Below, in pieces: positions 24,832 to 36,709 of a stretch of DNA of 64,000 nt; within the stretch, counting starts at the first letter, position 1, and every line of letters starts with the position of its first letter. The notes under the pieces were generated by a model, which worked only from the letters and a program-made list of their open reading frames with translations, was not told where the DNA came from and ran no database searches. This stretch comes from Selenomonadales bacterium. GTDB taxonomy: Bacteria > Bacillota > Negativicutes > Sporomusales > UBA7701. The position numbers and the translations under genes are program-made. The stretch is from assembly GCA_018434945.1 (NCBI GenBank), contig JAHDOI010000065.1, positions 1 through 64,000 of the forward strand. The letters run 5' to 3'.

Positions 24832-25992
24832 ATGGCGGCTCCCATCAAGGTCATGACCGTGTTCGGCACGCGCCCCGAGGCCATCAAGATGGCGCCGGTG
24901 GTGCTGGAACTGGCTAAATACCCCGCGCTCATCACGCCGGTGGTCGCCGTCACCGCCCAGCACCGCGAAATGCTCGACCAGGTGTTGCAGCTTTTCCGCA
25001 TCATGCCCGACCACGACCTCGATATCATGTCCCAGGGGCAGACGCTGTTCGACATCACCTGCCGTTCGCTGCAGGGCCTCAACAATGTGCTCGCCAAGGA
25101 ACGGCCCGACATCGTCCTCGTCCACGGCGACACGACGACGACGTTCGCCGGCTCGCTGGCCGCCTTCTACCACCAGATTGCCGTCGGCCACGTCGAGGCC
25201 GGCCTGCGGACAAGAAACAAGTTCTCGCCCTTCCCCGAGGAGATGAACCGCAAGCTCACAGGCTCGCTGACCGACCTGCACTTCGCACCCACCGCCACCG
25301 CCCGCGACAACCTGCTCGCCGAGGCGGTCGAGCCGGCGGCCGTTTTCGTAACAGGCAACACCGTCATCGATGCCCTGCTCGCCACCGTCGACGACGGTTA
25401 CCGGTTCACAGAGCCGCTGCTGGCGGGAATCGACTACCGCGCCCGGCGGGTAATCCTGGTGACGACCCATCGCCGCGAGAACCTCGGCGAACCGCTCCGC
25501 CAGGTCTACCAGGCGCTGCGCGACATCGTCGGCGAGTTCGCCGATGTCGAGGTCGTTTTCCCCGTACATAAGAATCCGCGCGTGCGGGAGGTTGTCCAGG
25601 CCGAGCTTGGCGGGCTGGACAGGGTCCACCTCATCGATCCGCTCGACTACCAGCCGTTTGCCAACCTCATCGCCCGGTCTTACCTGGTGCTCACCGACTC
25701 GGGCGGCATCCAGGAGGAAGCCCCGTCGCTCGGCAAACCGGTGCTGGTGCTCAGGGACACTACCGAGCGTCCGGAAGCGATCGGCGCGGGGACGGTCAAG
25801 CTGGTCGGCACCGACCGGGCGGCGGTGTACGCCGAAACCCGCAGACTGCTGGTCGACCGGGACGAGTACCGGCGGATGGCCAGCGCCTGCAACCCTTACG
25901 GCGACGGTCAGGCGGCCCGCCGCATCGTGTCGTTCATCCTCTGGAAACACGGCCTCGCCGAGCGCCCCGATTCGTATTGCGCCCGCGGATGA
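24832..25992 (+). CDS. wecB: UDP-N-acetylglucosamine 2-epimerase (non-hydrolysing)
   Basis: 386 residues. It interconverts UDP-GlcNAc and UDP-ManNAc. Motifs: FGTRPEAIKMAPV, VHGDTTTTFAGSLAAFY, HVEAGLRT, TTHRRENLGEPL, and TDSGGIQEEAPSLGKPVLVLRDTTERPEA. GGAGGATTATC precedes the ATG. In several Firmicutes this gene lies directly upstream of the ATP synthase operon, exactly as here, a gene-order conservation rather than a functional link. Confidence 0.96.
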   Translation: MAAPIKVMTVFGTRPEAIKMAPVVLELAKYPALITPVVAVTAQHREMLDQVLQLFRIMPDHDLDIMSQGQTLFDITCRSLQGLNNVLAKERPDIVLVHGDTTTTFAGSLAAFYHQIAVGHVEAGLRTRNKFSPFPEEMNRKLTGSLTDLHFAPTATARDNLLAEAVEPAAVFVTGNTVIDALLATVDDGYRFTEPLLAGIDYRARRVILVTTHRRENLGEPLRQVYQALRDIVGEFADVEVVFPVHKNPRVREVVQAELGGLDRVHLIDPLDYQPFANLIARSYLVLTDSGGIQEEAPSLGKPVLVLRDTTERPEAIGAGTVKLVGTDRAAVYAETRRLLVDRDEYRRMASACNPYGDGQAARRIVSFILWKHGLAERPDSYCARG

Positions 25993-26089
25993 CCGCGAAG
26001 AGCGACACATTTTGCGCGAGTGTCCCGATTGCTAGACGCTGGCGGCGGCTATGCCGACCGCAAAATCGCGAAACTCGCGGAGTGTCAAT

Positions 26090-26105
26090 TGGCACGATTT
26101 ATGCA
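26090..26105 (+). promoter_or_regulatory. Sigma-54-like (-24/-12) site upstream of the ATP synthase operon
   Basis: TGGCACGATTTATGCA differs by one base from the consensus form TGGCACG-N4-TTGCA, with the invariant GG (26091-26092) and GC (26103-26104) 12 bases apart. No activator gene is adjacent. Two nearly identical 13-bp blocks, ACATTTTGCGCGA at 26007 and ACATTTTGCACGA at 26193, flank it. The nearest downstream gene is atpZ, about 260 bases away. Confidence 0.6.
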
Positions 26106-26148
26106 TTATAATAATTAGAACATCGTAAAGATGATAAAGACCGTTCAC

Positions 26149-26249
26149 GGGGGAAAACAAAAGGATAATAAAGAAAATTACGAAAATTTACCACATTTTG
26201 CACGAATTTCAATTTTTTATCCTAAAAATCCCCCCTGAAGAAGGATTTT
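26149..26249 (+). promoter_or_regulatory. AT-rich stem-loop region between wecB and atp genes
   Basis: Bases 26149-26153 (GGGGG) and 26162-26168 (AGGATAA) can pair with 26217-26223 (TTATCCT) and the C-run 26230-26235. A second hairpin, AAAATCC (26225-26231) with GGATTTT (26243-26249), would exclude part of it. This is the least GC-rich piece in the region. No gene is called here; a 35-codon frame at 26131-26238 lacks a ribosome binding site. Confidence 0.4.
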
Positions 26250-26365
26250 ACCAGACGCTTGCGGAACAGTCATAAGACGCTGCTTATATCACCACATTTC
26301 TTTTGCTCGCATCTAGCGCGGTCCAGCCGGGGATAATATCTGCGTAAGAAGCGGGGGTGGGGCTG

Positions 26366-26581
26366 GTGAAACAGGAAGACAGGCGCCAGCTTCTGGCGGC
26401 GCTCAGTATGGTGGGCAATGTTGGCATCGGCATGGTCGCGGCGGCTGCGGTGGGCCTTTTCGGCGGCCGCTTCATCGACAACTGGCTGGATTCGAGTCCC
26501 TGGGGGACGGTTGTCGGTACGCTGCTCGGCCTGATCGCCGGCTTATGGTCCGCATACAAGAGGGTCGCCCGTGATGAATGA
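26366..26581 (+). CDS. atpZ: AtpZ/AtpI-type small membrane protein
   Basis: 71 residues with two membrane helices separated by a short loop, plus LGLIAGLWSAYKRV at the end. Proteins of this type (AtpZ, or AtpI of the AtpZ/AtpI superfamily) lie at the head of ATP synthase operons and assist assembly or Mg2+/Ca2+ handling. GTG at 26366 is six bases after a GGGGTGG site; an in-frame GTG at 26357 overlaps that site. It overlaps the next gene by a few bases, so translation is coupled. Confidence 0.78.
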   Translation: MKQEDRRQLLAALSMVGNVGIGMVAAAAVGLFGGRFIDNWLDSSPWGTVVGTLLGLIAGLWSAYKRVARDE

Positions 26582-26981
26582 CTCCGGTTTTGCCGATACC
26601 CGCCAGGAACTGGCCGGGGTGGCGAAAAGACTCCTGCTGCAGCTGGCGGCATGGACGGCGGTAATCGCCGCCGGACTTTACTTCGCGGGGCATGGCGACA
26701 AAATCGCCGGGTTCCTGGCTGGGGCGGCCATCAGCGCAGTTTATGGGCTGCTTGTCTGCTACCGGGTGCGGCGAAGCGCGTCGCTGCCGCCCCAGAAAGC
26801 GGTGGCCTACATGCGGACAGGCTGGCTGATAAGGCTTGCGTTTATCGTTTTGGCGCTGGCCTGGTCGCTGAAAGTGCCGTCTTTTCACTTCGGCGCCGTG
26901 GTGGCCGGTCTGCTGTCCTTACAGATCATAATCTTCCTCAACGGCTTCTATCTGGTTTTCAGGCATTCCGTGACCAAGTAA
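26574..26981 (+). CDS. atpI: ATP synthase subunit I (AtpI)
   Basis: 135 residues, four membrane helices, poorly conserved as usual for AtpI. It helps assemble the c-ring in several bacteria. The start lies inside the end of atpZ (an ATG at 26574 preceded by an in-frame GTG), so the two are translated as a pair. Position directly ahead of atpB is the main evidence for the name. Confidence 0.82.
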   Translation: MNDSGFADTRQELAGVAKRLLLQLAAWTAVIAAGLYFAGHGDKIAGFLAGAAISAVYGLLVCYRVRRSASLPPQKAVAYMRTGWLIRLAFIVLALAWSLKVPSFHFGAVVAGLLSLQIIIFLNGFYLVFRHSVTK

Positions 26982-27016
26982 CCACAAGCAATCAAACGAA
27001 GAAAGGGGTGAGACAT

Positions 27017-27703
27017 ATGGGACATGGGGGACATGAAATCGGTTCGCATAAAGTAGCCCACTTCTTCGGCTATGCTTTCAATATGGACACGCTGTATATG
27101 ACCTGGCTGGTCATGGCCATCGTTATCGTGCTTTCGATGCTCGCGGTCCGGCGCCTGGAGACGGTGCCCCGCGGCATGCAGAACATCTTCGAAATGGCGA
27201 TCGAAGCCATCGGCGGTCAGGTGGACGCGACCATCGGGCCTAACAGCAAGAAGGTTGCGCCGCTTTTAATCACGCTGTTTGTTTTCCTGCTGACTTCCAA
27301 CTGGCTGGGTCTGGTGCCGGGCTTCACTTCCCCGACCAACGACCTTAACACTACCCTCGGCCTGGCGCTGATGATCATCGGCTTCGTCCATGTGCTGGGA
27401 GTAGGCCATCACGGGTTGGGTCATTTCAAGCATTTCATCCAGCCGCACCCCCTGTTTTTGCCGATCAACATCATCGAAGAGATCGCCCGGCCGATAACGC
27501 TGTCTTTCCGTCTATTCGGCAACATCATGGCCGGCGAGATTCTGATAATCCTGATCGCGGCGCTGCCGCTCTGGTACGGCGAGCCGCTGGTCGGAGTTCT
27601 CTGGCTGGGCTTCAGCGTGATCGTCGGCCTGATCCAGGCCTTCATCTTCACCATGCTGTCGACATCTTACCTGAGCAACTCGCTCAAAGAAGAGCATCAC
27701 TAA
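27017..27703 (+). CDS. atpB: F1Fo ATP synthase subunit a
   Basis: 228 residues. The Fo stator channel protein; the essential Arg is in TLSFRLFGNIMAGEIL, and the C-terminal helices end with VGLIQAFIFTMLSTSYL. The open frame begins 366 bases earlier, but the ATG at 27017 has an AGGGGTGAGAC site and gives the normal N-terminus, rich in His and Gly (GHGGHEIGSHKV), so the long version is rejected. Confidence 0.96.
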   Translation: MGHGGHEIGSHKVAHFFGYAFNMDTLYMTWLVMAIVIVLSMLAVRRLETVPRGMQNIFEMAIEAIGGQVDATIGPNSKKVAPLLITLFVFLLTSNWLGLVPGFTSPTNDLNTTLGLALMIIGFVHVLGVGHHGLGHFKHFIQPHPLFLPINIIEEIARPITLSFRLFGNIMAGEILIILIAALPLWYGEPLVGVLWLGFSVIVGLIQAFIFTMLSTSYLSNSLKEEHH

Positions 27704-27749
27704 CAGAGAAACCCCCAAAATTTAGCCTAAATATAAGGAGGAAACCACT

Positions 27750-28001
27750 GTGGAACACGCAATCATCGTAGCCGCCTCGGTTATCGCCGCTGCGCTGGCA
27801 ATCGGACTGGCCGCTTTCGGAGCCGCCATGGGCGACGGACAGGTAACCGCCAAAGCTATCGAGGGGATGGCCAGGCAGCCGGAAGCCAAGGGCACTATTC
27901 TGGTCAACATGTTCATCTCCGTCGGCCTGATCGAGTCCATACCCATTATCGCGGCGGTTATCGCCCTGGTGCTGGTGTTTGCCAATCCGTTCATCAAGTA
28001 A
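27750..28001 (+). CDS. atpE: F1Fo ATP synthase subunit c
   Basis: 83 residues, two helices joined by the polar loop ARQPEA. It forms the rotor ring. The ion-carrying Glu is Glu62 in GLIESIPII, followed by Ser63; Gln31 lies in helix 1 (GDGQVTAK). Gln32/Glu65/Ser66 of the Na+-driven Ilyobacter enzyme align with these three, while the fourth ligand Thr is replaced by Ile. GTG start 27750 after AGGAGGAAACC. Confidence 0.96.
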   Translation: MEHAIIVAASVIAAALAIGLAAFGAAMGDGQVTAKAIEGMARQPEAKGTILVNMFISVGLIESIPIIAAVIALVLVFANPFIK

Positions 28002-28070
28002 TTTATTTTGCCGGGCGACGGGATTCTTTCCCGTCGCCTCCCTTAAGCCTTGCAGAGGAGGGGCAACGAT

Positions 28071-28567
28071 TTGGTTGAGTTGAATGCTACGCTGATAGCG
28101 CAAATCATAAATTTCCTACTCTTGGCCTATATCCTGAAGAAATTCGTCTTCGGCAAAGTCCTCCAGGCGATGAGCGACCGTCAGGCCCGTATCGTCGGTA
28201 ACCTGGAATCGGCCGACCGCGAGCGGGCGGCCGCGGAGGAACTGAAGCGCGAATACCAGGAACAGCTTGCGCAGGCCAGAACCCAGGCCCAGGTTATTGT
28301 CGAGAAAGCCACCAAACTAGCCGAGCAGGCGAAGGACGATATCCTCAAGGAAGCGCGGGCCGAGCATGCCCGTCTGCTTAAGGACGCCCAGGAAGAAATC
28401 GCCCGCGAGCGCGAACGGGCTGTGGCCGAACTCAGGAACGAGGTCGTGTCCCTGTCCATCGCCGCCGCCGGCAAGATCATCGGCCAGAACCTGGACGCCA
28501 ACGCCAACGCCAAACTGGTCAGCGATTTCATCAATAATCTCGACGGGCAGAAAATAGGTGGTGTCCA

Positions 28568-28571
<4 letters not shown>
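28071..28571 (+). CDS. atpF: F1Fo ATP synthase subunit b
   Basis: 166 residues. One N-terminal membrane helix (NATLIAQIINFLLLAYIL), then a long charged coiled coil that forms the peripheral stalk, ending in the delta-binding IAAAGKIIGQNLD segment. The TTG at 28071, seven bases after AGGAGGGG, is taken as the start; the open frame starting at 28050 overlaps that site. Its stop overlaps the atpH ATG. Confidence 0.94.
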
Positions 28572-30672
<2,101 letters not shown>

Positions 30673-30678
30673 TGACTG

Positions 30679-31530
30679 ATGGCCAGTACGCGGGATATAC
30701 GGCGCCGCATTAGGAGCGTCAAGAACATCCAGCAGATCACCAAGGCCATGAAGATGGTGGCCGCGGCCAGACTGCGCCGTGCTCAGGAACGAGCAAACTC
30801 CAGCCGCCCTTACACCGACAAGATCCGCGAGATTTTGGCGGGTGTGGCGGCCGGAGCCAAGGAATCGGGGCATCCTCTTCTGGCGGTGAGGGAGGTCAAC
30901 CGCATTGCTTACCTCATCCTCGGCGCCGACAAGGGCCTTGCGGGGGCTTACACCTCCAACCTCCTGCGCGAAGTGCTCCCCCAGGTAAGCGGCAAGGATA
31001 ATATCCACCTGTTGACTGCCGGCCGCAAGGTCCGCGACTACTTCCGGCGTCGGGACTATAAAATCGACCAGCAGTACACCGGGTATTCGGAGAAGCCGAC
31101 CTACGATATAGCCGTCAAAATGGCCCGCGACGTAGCCTCAGCCTATGAGCGCGGCGAATACGACGAGGTTTATCTGGTCTACACCCGCTTCTTCTCGCCC
31201 ATCAATCACAAGCCCACAACCGTCAAGCTGCTGCCGGTCGACACCGATACGGCCCAGGGAGAAGAGCAGCCGCGGGAATACATCTTCGAACCGTCGGCGG
31301 AAGAAGTGCTCGGGCTTTTGCTGCCGAAGTACCTGGAAACGGTAGTGTACGGTGCCCTCCTCCAGTCGGCGGCCAGCGAGCTGGGCGCCAGGATGACGGC
31401 CATGGGGTCGGCCACCGATAACGCCCAGGAGCTCATCTCCAAGCTGGTTCTCAACTACAACAAGATACGCCAGGCGAACATCACCCGCGAGATTTCCGAG
31501 ATCGTGGGCGGCGCCGAGGCCCTCAAATAG
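30679..31530 (+). CDS. atpG: F1Fo ATP synthase subunit gamma
   Basis: 283 residues. The central rotor shaft. The N-terminal helix RDIRRRIRSVKNIQQITKAMKMVAAARLRRAQ and the C-terminal helix LVLNYNKIRQANITREISEIVGGAEAL are the coiled-coil hallmarks. A full-length subunit in a standard operon position. Confidence 0.97.
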   Translation: MASTRDIRRRIRSVKNIQQITKAMKMVAAARLRRAQERANSSRPYTDKIREILAGVAAGAKESGHPLLAVREVNRIAYLILGADKGLAGAYTSNLLREVLPQVSGKDNIHLLTAGRKVRDYFRRRDYKIDQQYTGYSEKPTYDIAVKMARDVASAYERGEYDEVYLVYTRFFSPINHKPTTVKLLPVDTDTAQGEEQPREYIFEPSAEEVLGLLLPKYLETVVYGALLQSAASELGARMTAMGSATDNAQELISKLVLNYNKIRQANITREISEIVGGAEALK

Positions 31531-31533
31531 TGA

Positions 31534-32955
<1,422 letters not shown>

Positions 32956-32958
32956 GCT

Positions 32959-33378
32959 GTGGCCAATACCATCCGGCTTGATATCGTCACCCCTGAACGC
33001 ATCGTCTATTCCGACAGCGTCAATATGGTAATCGCCCGGGCCACCGACGGCGACCTCGGCATCCTGCCAGGACACGCTCCGCTCGTGGCCGGCATGGACG
33101 TCTGGCCCCTCAGGGTGCTCAAGGACGAAGGCGAGCGCCAGATCTCCGTCTGCGGCGGCTTCATAGAAGTGCGGCCCGACAAGGTTACCATCCTGGCATC
33201 CTGCGCCGAGCTGCCTGACGAGATCGACGTCAAACGGGCCGAGTCGGCACGCGAAAGAGCCGAGCGACGCCTCAAGGACGCCGGCCCCGATATCGACATG
33301 GCACGCGCCGAAGCTGCCCTGCGGCGGGCGATTATCCGCCTGCGGGTGGCCGAAAGCGGCAGGACAAGAGATATGTGA
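32959..33378 (+). CDS. atpC: F1Fo ATP synthase subunit epsilon
   Basis: 139 residues. N-terminal beta sandwich (DIVTPERIVYSDSVNMVIA, DLGILPGHAPLV) and a C-terminal helical hairpin that can inhibit ATP hydrolysis. The GTG at 32959 is used, directly after atpD. Last gene of the operon, before a strong terminator. Confidence 0.95.
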   Translation: MANTIRLDIVTPERIVYSDSVNMVIARATDGDLGILPGHAPLVAGMDVWPLRVLKDEGERQISVCGGFIEVRPDKVTILASCAELPDEIDVKRAESARERAERRLKDAGPDIDMARAEAALRRAIIRLRVAESGRTRDM

Positions 33379-33385
33379 TTTACGG

Positions 33386-33413
33386 AAAGGCCGGGCTACC
33401 CCCGGCCTTTTTT
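33386..33413 (+). terminator. Terminator of the ATP synthase operon
   Basis: AAAGGCCGGG / CCCGGCCTTT stem followed by TTT; a typical Rho-independent structure. Confidence 0.93.
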
Positions 33414-33504
33414 ACTGTTCCGCCCCGACCGCATCGGCAGAAAATGCCTGTATAGCTCCCCTAAAAACTGGCAAGAATAAGCTTGGAGAAGGATGGGGAG
33501 TAGT

Positions 33505-34266
33505 ATGCGCAGAAGTATTTGCTATGCGTTGATGGCCGGCCTCCTTTTTTTGTCGCTGCTCGCCTGGGGCCAGGCAAACGACGGCGCCGGCGCGGCGCGG
33601 ATCGAAAAGCTCGACGAGGCGATGGGAGCAGCCGGGGCGGTGACGGAAACCGTCGCCGTGAACGCCTGGACTAAGCTGCCTGATGCCGAACTGAGCGACG
33701 ACGGGCTAAAAAGCCTCGCCTGCGTGGCGATGGCCAAACTGGGCTACGGCCGGGAGCAGTACGAACTCAAGCACACCCGCAGCGAGCGGCACCGCCTCGT
33801 TAAGGCGGAAGCACGCGGCGGGGGACGCCATGCCGTCGTCATGGTTCAGGTCGTTTATCCCGCCTGGGACCAAAAAAGCGCCGAAGCATACCTGGTTGTA
33901 AACACGGAGACGCGGGTCGAAGAGGCCGATATCGGGACGCTCCCCGGCCGGGCGGCGGAAGCGGCTTCCTGTGGCGGCGGCGCCGCGCGGATATCCACTT
34001 GCCTCGTGGGTGGGCTTGATGGTAAACTAGATAAGGAAATATGGCCGGAAAAGCTGCGTAAGGCCGGACAAGCCCTCGGCGCTACAGACGCGGAGCTGAC
34101 CGTCCAGCCTGGCTACGCCGGATTGACGGGGTTTTCCCCCGAACTGCCGGAAAGCATCGTCGTCGGGGACCGGCGGATCAACATCAACCTGGCCATCCGC
34201 TACAGCCCATACGACAACCGCACCTATGTAGTAATCGCTTCGCCGGTGATAACAGGCGAATATTAG
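33505..34266 (+). CDS. ywmB: YwmB family protein
   Basis: About 253 residues with a signal peptide (MRRSICYALMAGLLFLSLLAWGQA). YwmB proteins (also called TATA-box-binding-like from their fold) are exported proteins of unknown function placed before murA and spoIID in spore formers; here the order is the same. Either ATG 33505 (GGGGAG four bases upstream) or ATG 33493 (after GGAGAAGG) could be the start. A pair of Cys in the middle part could form a disulfide. Confidence 0.83.
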   Translation: MRRSICYALMAGLLFLSLLAWGQANDGAGAARIEKLDEAMGAAGAVTETVAVNAWTKLPDAELSDDGLKSLACVAMAKLGYGREQYELKHTRSERHRLVKAEARGGGRHAVVMVQVVYPAWDQKSAEAYLVVNTETRVEEADIGTLPGRAAEAASCGGGAARISTCLVGGLDGKLDKEIWPEKLRKAGQALGATDAELTVQPGYAGLTGFSPELPESIVVGDRRININLAIRYSPYDNRTYVVIASPVITGEY

Positions 34267-34290
34267 CACCAAGCGGTGGGAGGAAAGTAC

Positions 34291-35547
34291 GTGGAAAGAC
34301 TGATTGTCAGCGGGGGAAAAAGACTGTCTGGCAGCATTAAGATCAGCGGCGCCAAAAACGCCGTACTGCCGATTATCGCGGCCTCGCTCCTGGGGACGAC
34401 GACCAGCCGGCTGGAGGAGATTCCCGCCCTCGAGGATGTGGGCACCATCAGCGAGGTGCTCGGCTACCTCGGCGTAACCGTCGCGAAAGAAGAAGCGGAC
34501 ACGTTGGTTGTCAACAGTGCCGACCTCTCCTGCTGCGAAGCCCCGTACGAGCTCGTCCGCAAGATGAGAGCCTCCTTCCTCGTCATGGGGCCGCTTCTCG
34601 CCAGAGCCGGCCAGGCGCGCATCTCTCTGCCCGGCGGCTGCGCCATCGGTACCAGGCCGATCGACCTCCACCTCAAGGGCTTTGAAGCGCTGGGAGCGGA
34701 AATCGTCCTCGGCCACGGCTATATCGAGGCGCGGACGAAGCAGCGGCTCAAAGGCGCGCGGATCTATCTCGACTTTCCCAGCGTCGGCGCTACCGAGAAC
34801 ATCATGATGGCCGCTTCTCTGGCCGAAGGCCAAACCATCCTCGAAAATCCCGCCGAAGAACCGGAAATCGTCGACCTGGCCAACTACCTCAACGCCATGG
34901 GGGCAAGGGTCCGCGGCGCGGGAACGAACGTCATCCGCATCGAGGGGGTCAAAGAGCTCAAAGGCACCACCCACGCCGTGATCCCCGACAGGATAGAAGC
35001 CGGCACTTACATGGTGGCGGCGGCGATCACCGGCGGCGACGTCTGGCTGGAGAACGCGCTGTCCGAGCACCTCAAGCCGGTGACCGCCAAACTCAAGGAA
35101 GCAGGCGTGGCAATCGAAGAGAAGATCGACGGGGTGCGGGTCCGCGGCACGGGGGCGGTCAAGGCGGTCGACGTAAAGACGCTGCCTTATCCCGGCTTCC
35201 CCACCGACATGCAATCCCAGTTCATGGCGCTGATGACTGTGGCCGGAGGGACGAGCGTCATCACCGAGACGGTATTTGAGAACCGCTTCATGCACGTGGA
35301 CGAACTCAAGCGCATGGGGGCGAGCATCAAAATCGAAGGCCGCAGCGCCATTGTGGAAGGTGTGCCCAACCTGACCGGTTGCCCGGTCAAGGCCACCGAC
35401 CTCCGGGCCGGAGCGGCACTGGTGCTGGCGGGGCTGGTCGCAGAGGGTAAAACCGAAATAAGCTGCATTCATCATATTGATCGCGGTTATGAAGACATCG
35501 TCGGCAAACTGACAAGCCTGGGCGCGGAGATCGTCCGGGTGGGATAA
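34291..35547 (+). CDS. murA: UDP-N-acetylglucosamine 1-carboxyvinyltransferase
   Basis: 418 residues. It adds enolpyruvate to UDP-GlcNAc, the first committed step of peptidoglycan. The N-terminal [15 protein letters not shown] and the catalytic Cys loop [19 protein letters not shown] near residue 115 are present (Cys, so fosfomycin-sensitive type). GTG at 34291 follows GGGAGGAAA; the longer open frame is not supported. Position between ywmB and spoIID as in Bacillus murAA. Confidence 0.96.
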   Translation: MERLIVSGGKRLSGSIKISGAKNAVLPIIAASLLGTTTSRLEEIPALEDVGTISEVLGYLGVTVAKEEADTLVVNSADLSCCEAPYELVRKMRASFLVMGPLLARAGQARISLPGGCAIGTRPIDLHLKGFEALGAEIVLGHGYIEARTKQRLKGARIYLDFPSVGATENIMMAASLAEGQTILENPAEEPEIVDLANYLNAMGARVRGAGTNVIRIEGVKELKGTTHAVIPDRIEAGTYMVAAAITGGDVWLENALSEHLKPVTAKLKEAGVAIEEKIDGVRVRGTGAVKAVDVKTLPYPGFPTDMQSQFMALMTVAGGTSVITETVFENRFMHVDELKRMGASIKIEGRSAIVEGVPNLTGCPVKATDLRAGAALVLAGLVAEGKTEISCIHHIDRGYEDIVGKLTSLGAEIVRVG

Positions 35548-35558
35548 AGAAACAACGA

Positions 35559-35583
35559 AAGGGCGGCCCGTAGGGCCGCCCTT
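35559..35583 (+). terminator. Terminator after murA
   Basis: AAGGGCGGCCC / GGGCCGCCCTT with a GTA loop, ending in CTTATG; a strong hairpin with a weak T-run. Confidence 0.8.
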
Positions 35584-35589
35584 ATGCTT

Positions 35590-35619
35590 GTCATATATCC
35601 CTGCCCCCGTGCATATGAT
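35590..35619 (+). promoter_or_regulatory. Sigma-E (mother-cell) promoter of spoIID
   Basis: GTCATATA, 14-base spacer, CATATGAT. This fits the sporulation sigma-E consensus (GTCATATT and CATACAAT-like, 14-15 apart). The start would be near 35627, ahead of a GGAGG site and the GTG at 35648. In Bacillus spoIID is a classic sigma-E gene. Confidence 0.75.
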
Positions 35620-35647
35620 TGGATACATAAATGCGGGAGGGGCGGGC

Positions 35648-36637
35648 GTGAAAAAGGTGTTGGCGCTGACCATTGTGCTTGTCATCGCCGTTGTCATCGT
35701 TGTTCCCACGGTGGTGCTATACAGCCTGGGAGGGCCGGCGGGAACGAGGTCGGCGGCGCCGCGGAAAGGCGAGGACATCCCGATCAGGGTCTATCTTCAC
35801 GATCAGGACCGGATCGTGGAAATGAGCCTGGAAGAGTACGTGAAAGGCATGGTTGCGGCCGAGATGCCGGCCGAGTTCGAGCTTGAGGCCCTTAAGGCTC
35901 AGGCGGTTGCGGGACGGACCTATGCGGTCAAACAGATGGCGCTTTTCGGCGGGGCCGGCCTGGCCGACAGGCCGGGGGCCGACGTCAGTACAGATCCGGC
36001 CAAGAGTCAGGCGTGGCTGAGCACCCTCCAGCTCAGGGACCGTTGGGGGCCGTTCGCCTTCGACCGCTACTGGGCCAAGATCGGCCGGGCGGTAGATGAA
36101 ACGCGGGGGCTAATCGTCACTTATAACGGCGAGACCATCAACGCCGTCTTCCACTCCACCAGCGGCGAGCGTACGGCCGCCGCCAAGGAGGTGTGGGGGT
36201 TCGATTATCCTTACCTGCAGAGCGTAGTCTGTACCTGGGACAAAAATTCGCCCCGCTACAGCGACAGCCGCGAGTATAGTTTCGCCGAACTGGAGCAGCG
36301 GCTGGGGGCTGAGGCCGGGGTGGTGGCGGCCGCCCAGGGGGGCGGCGCAGTGGCACAGATTATCGACAGGACAGAGTCCGGACGCGTGGCCAAGGCCAGG
36401 GTGGGCAGCAAAACGTTCACCGGGTTCGACCTCCGCCAGAAGCTGGAGCTGCGCTCAGCTAACTTCGCACTGGAAACCAAAGGCGGCAAAGTGGTGTTCA
36501 AAACCACCGGTTACGGGCACGGGGTGGGCATGTGCCAGTACGGTGCCAACGGTATGGCCAAAGAAGGCAAGGACTTCCGCGCCATCCTGACCTATTATTA
36601 CACGGGGATAAAGATCAGCAGCATCCACGAATCCTAG
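35648..36637 (+). CDS. spoIID: Stage II sporulation protein D
   Basis: 329 residues. A membrane-anchored lytic transglycosylase that with SpoIIP and SpoIIM remodels septal peptidoglycan during engulfment. One N-terminal helix (ALTIVLVIAVVIVVPTVVLYSLG), then the SpoIID domain: MSLEEYVKGMVAAEMPAEFELEALKAQAVAGRTYA, the STSGERTAAAKEVWG segment, and GYGHGVGMCQYGANGMAKEG. GTG 35648 has GGAGGGG upstream; the frame continues upstream but without a start signal and beyond the sigma-E promoter. Confidence 0.95.
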   Translation: MKKVLALTIVLVIAVVIVVPTVVLYSLGGPAGTRSAAPRKGEDIPIRVYLHDQDRIVEMSLEEYVKGMVAAEMPAEFELEALKAQAVAGRTYAVKQMALFGGAGLADRPGADVSTDPAKSQAWLSTLQLRDRWGPFAFDRYWAKIGRAVDETRGLIVTYNGETINAVFHSTSGERTAAAKEVWGFDYPYLQSVVCTWDKNSPRYSDSREYSFAELEQRLGAEAGVVAAAQGGGAVAQIIDRTESGRVAKARVGSKTFTGFDLRQKLELRSANFALETKGGKVVFKTTGYGHGVGMCQYGANGMAKEGKDFRAILTYYYTGIKISSIHES

Positions 36638-36680
36638 CCGCCGCTACGCAGGGTCAGGTGTTATCGGCGGCCGCTTTTTT
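36637..36680 (+). terminator. Probable terminator of spoIID
   Basis: GCCGCCG (36637-36643) pairs with CGGCGGC (36665-36671), 21-base loop, then a run of six T at 36675-36680. The right half doubles as a GC-rich spacer ahead of the next gene. Confidence 0.5.
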
Positions 36681-36709
36681 GGGAATAATGGTCATAAGAG
36701 GTGATCATT

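Noticed and set aside
26131-26238. 35-codon frame just after the sigma-54-like site before atpZ
   Set aside because: No ribosome binding site, and the sequence is better explained by its inverted repeats.
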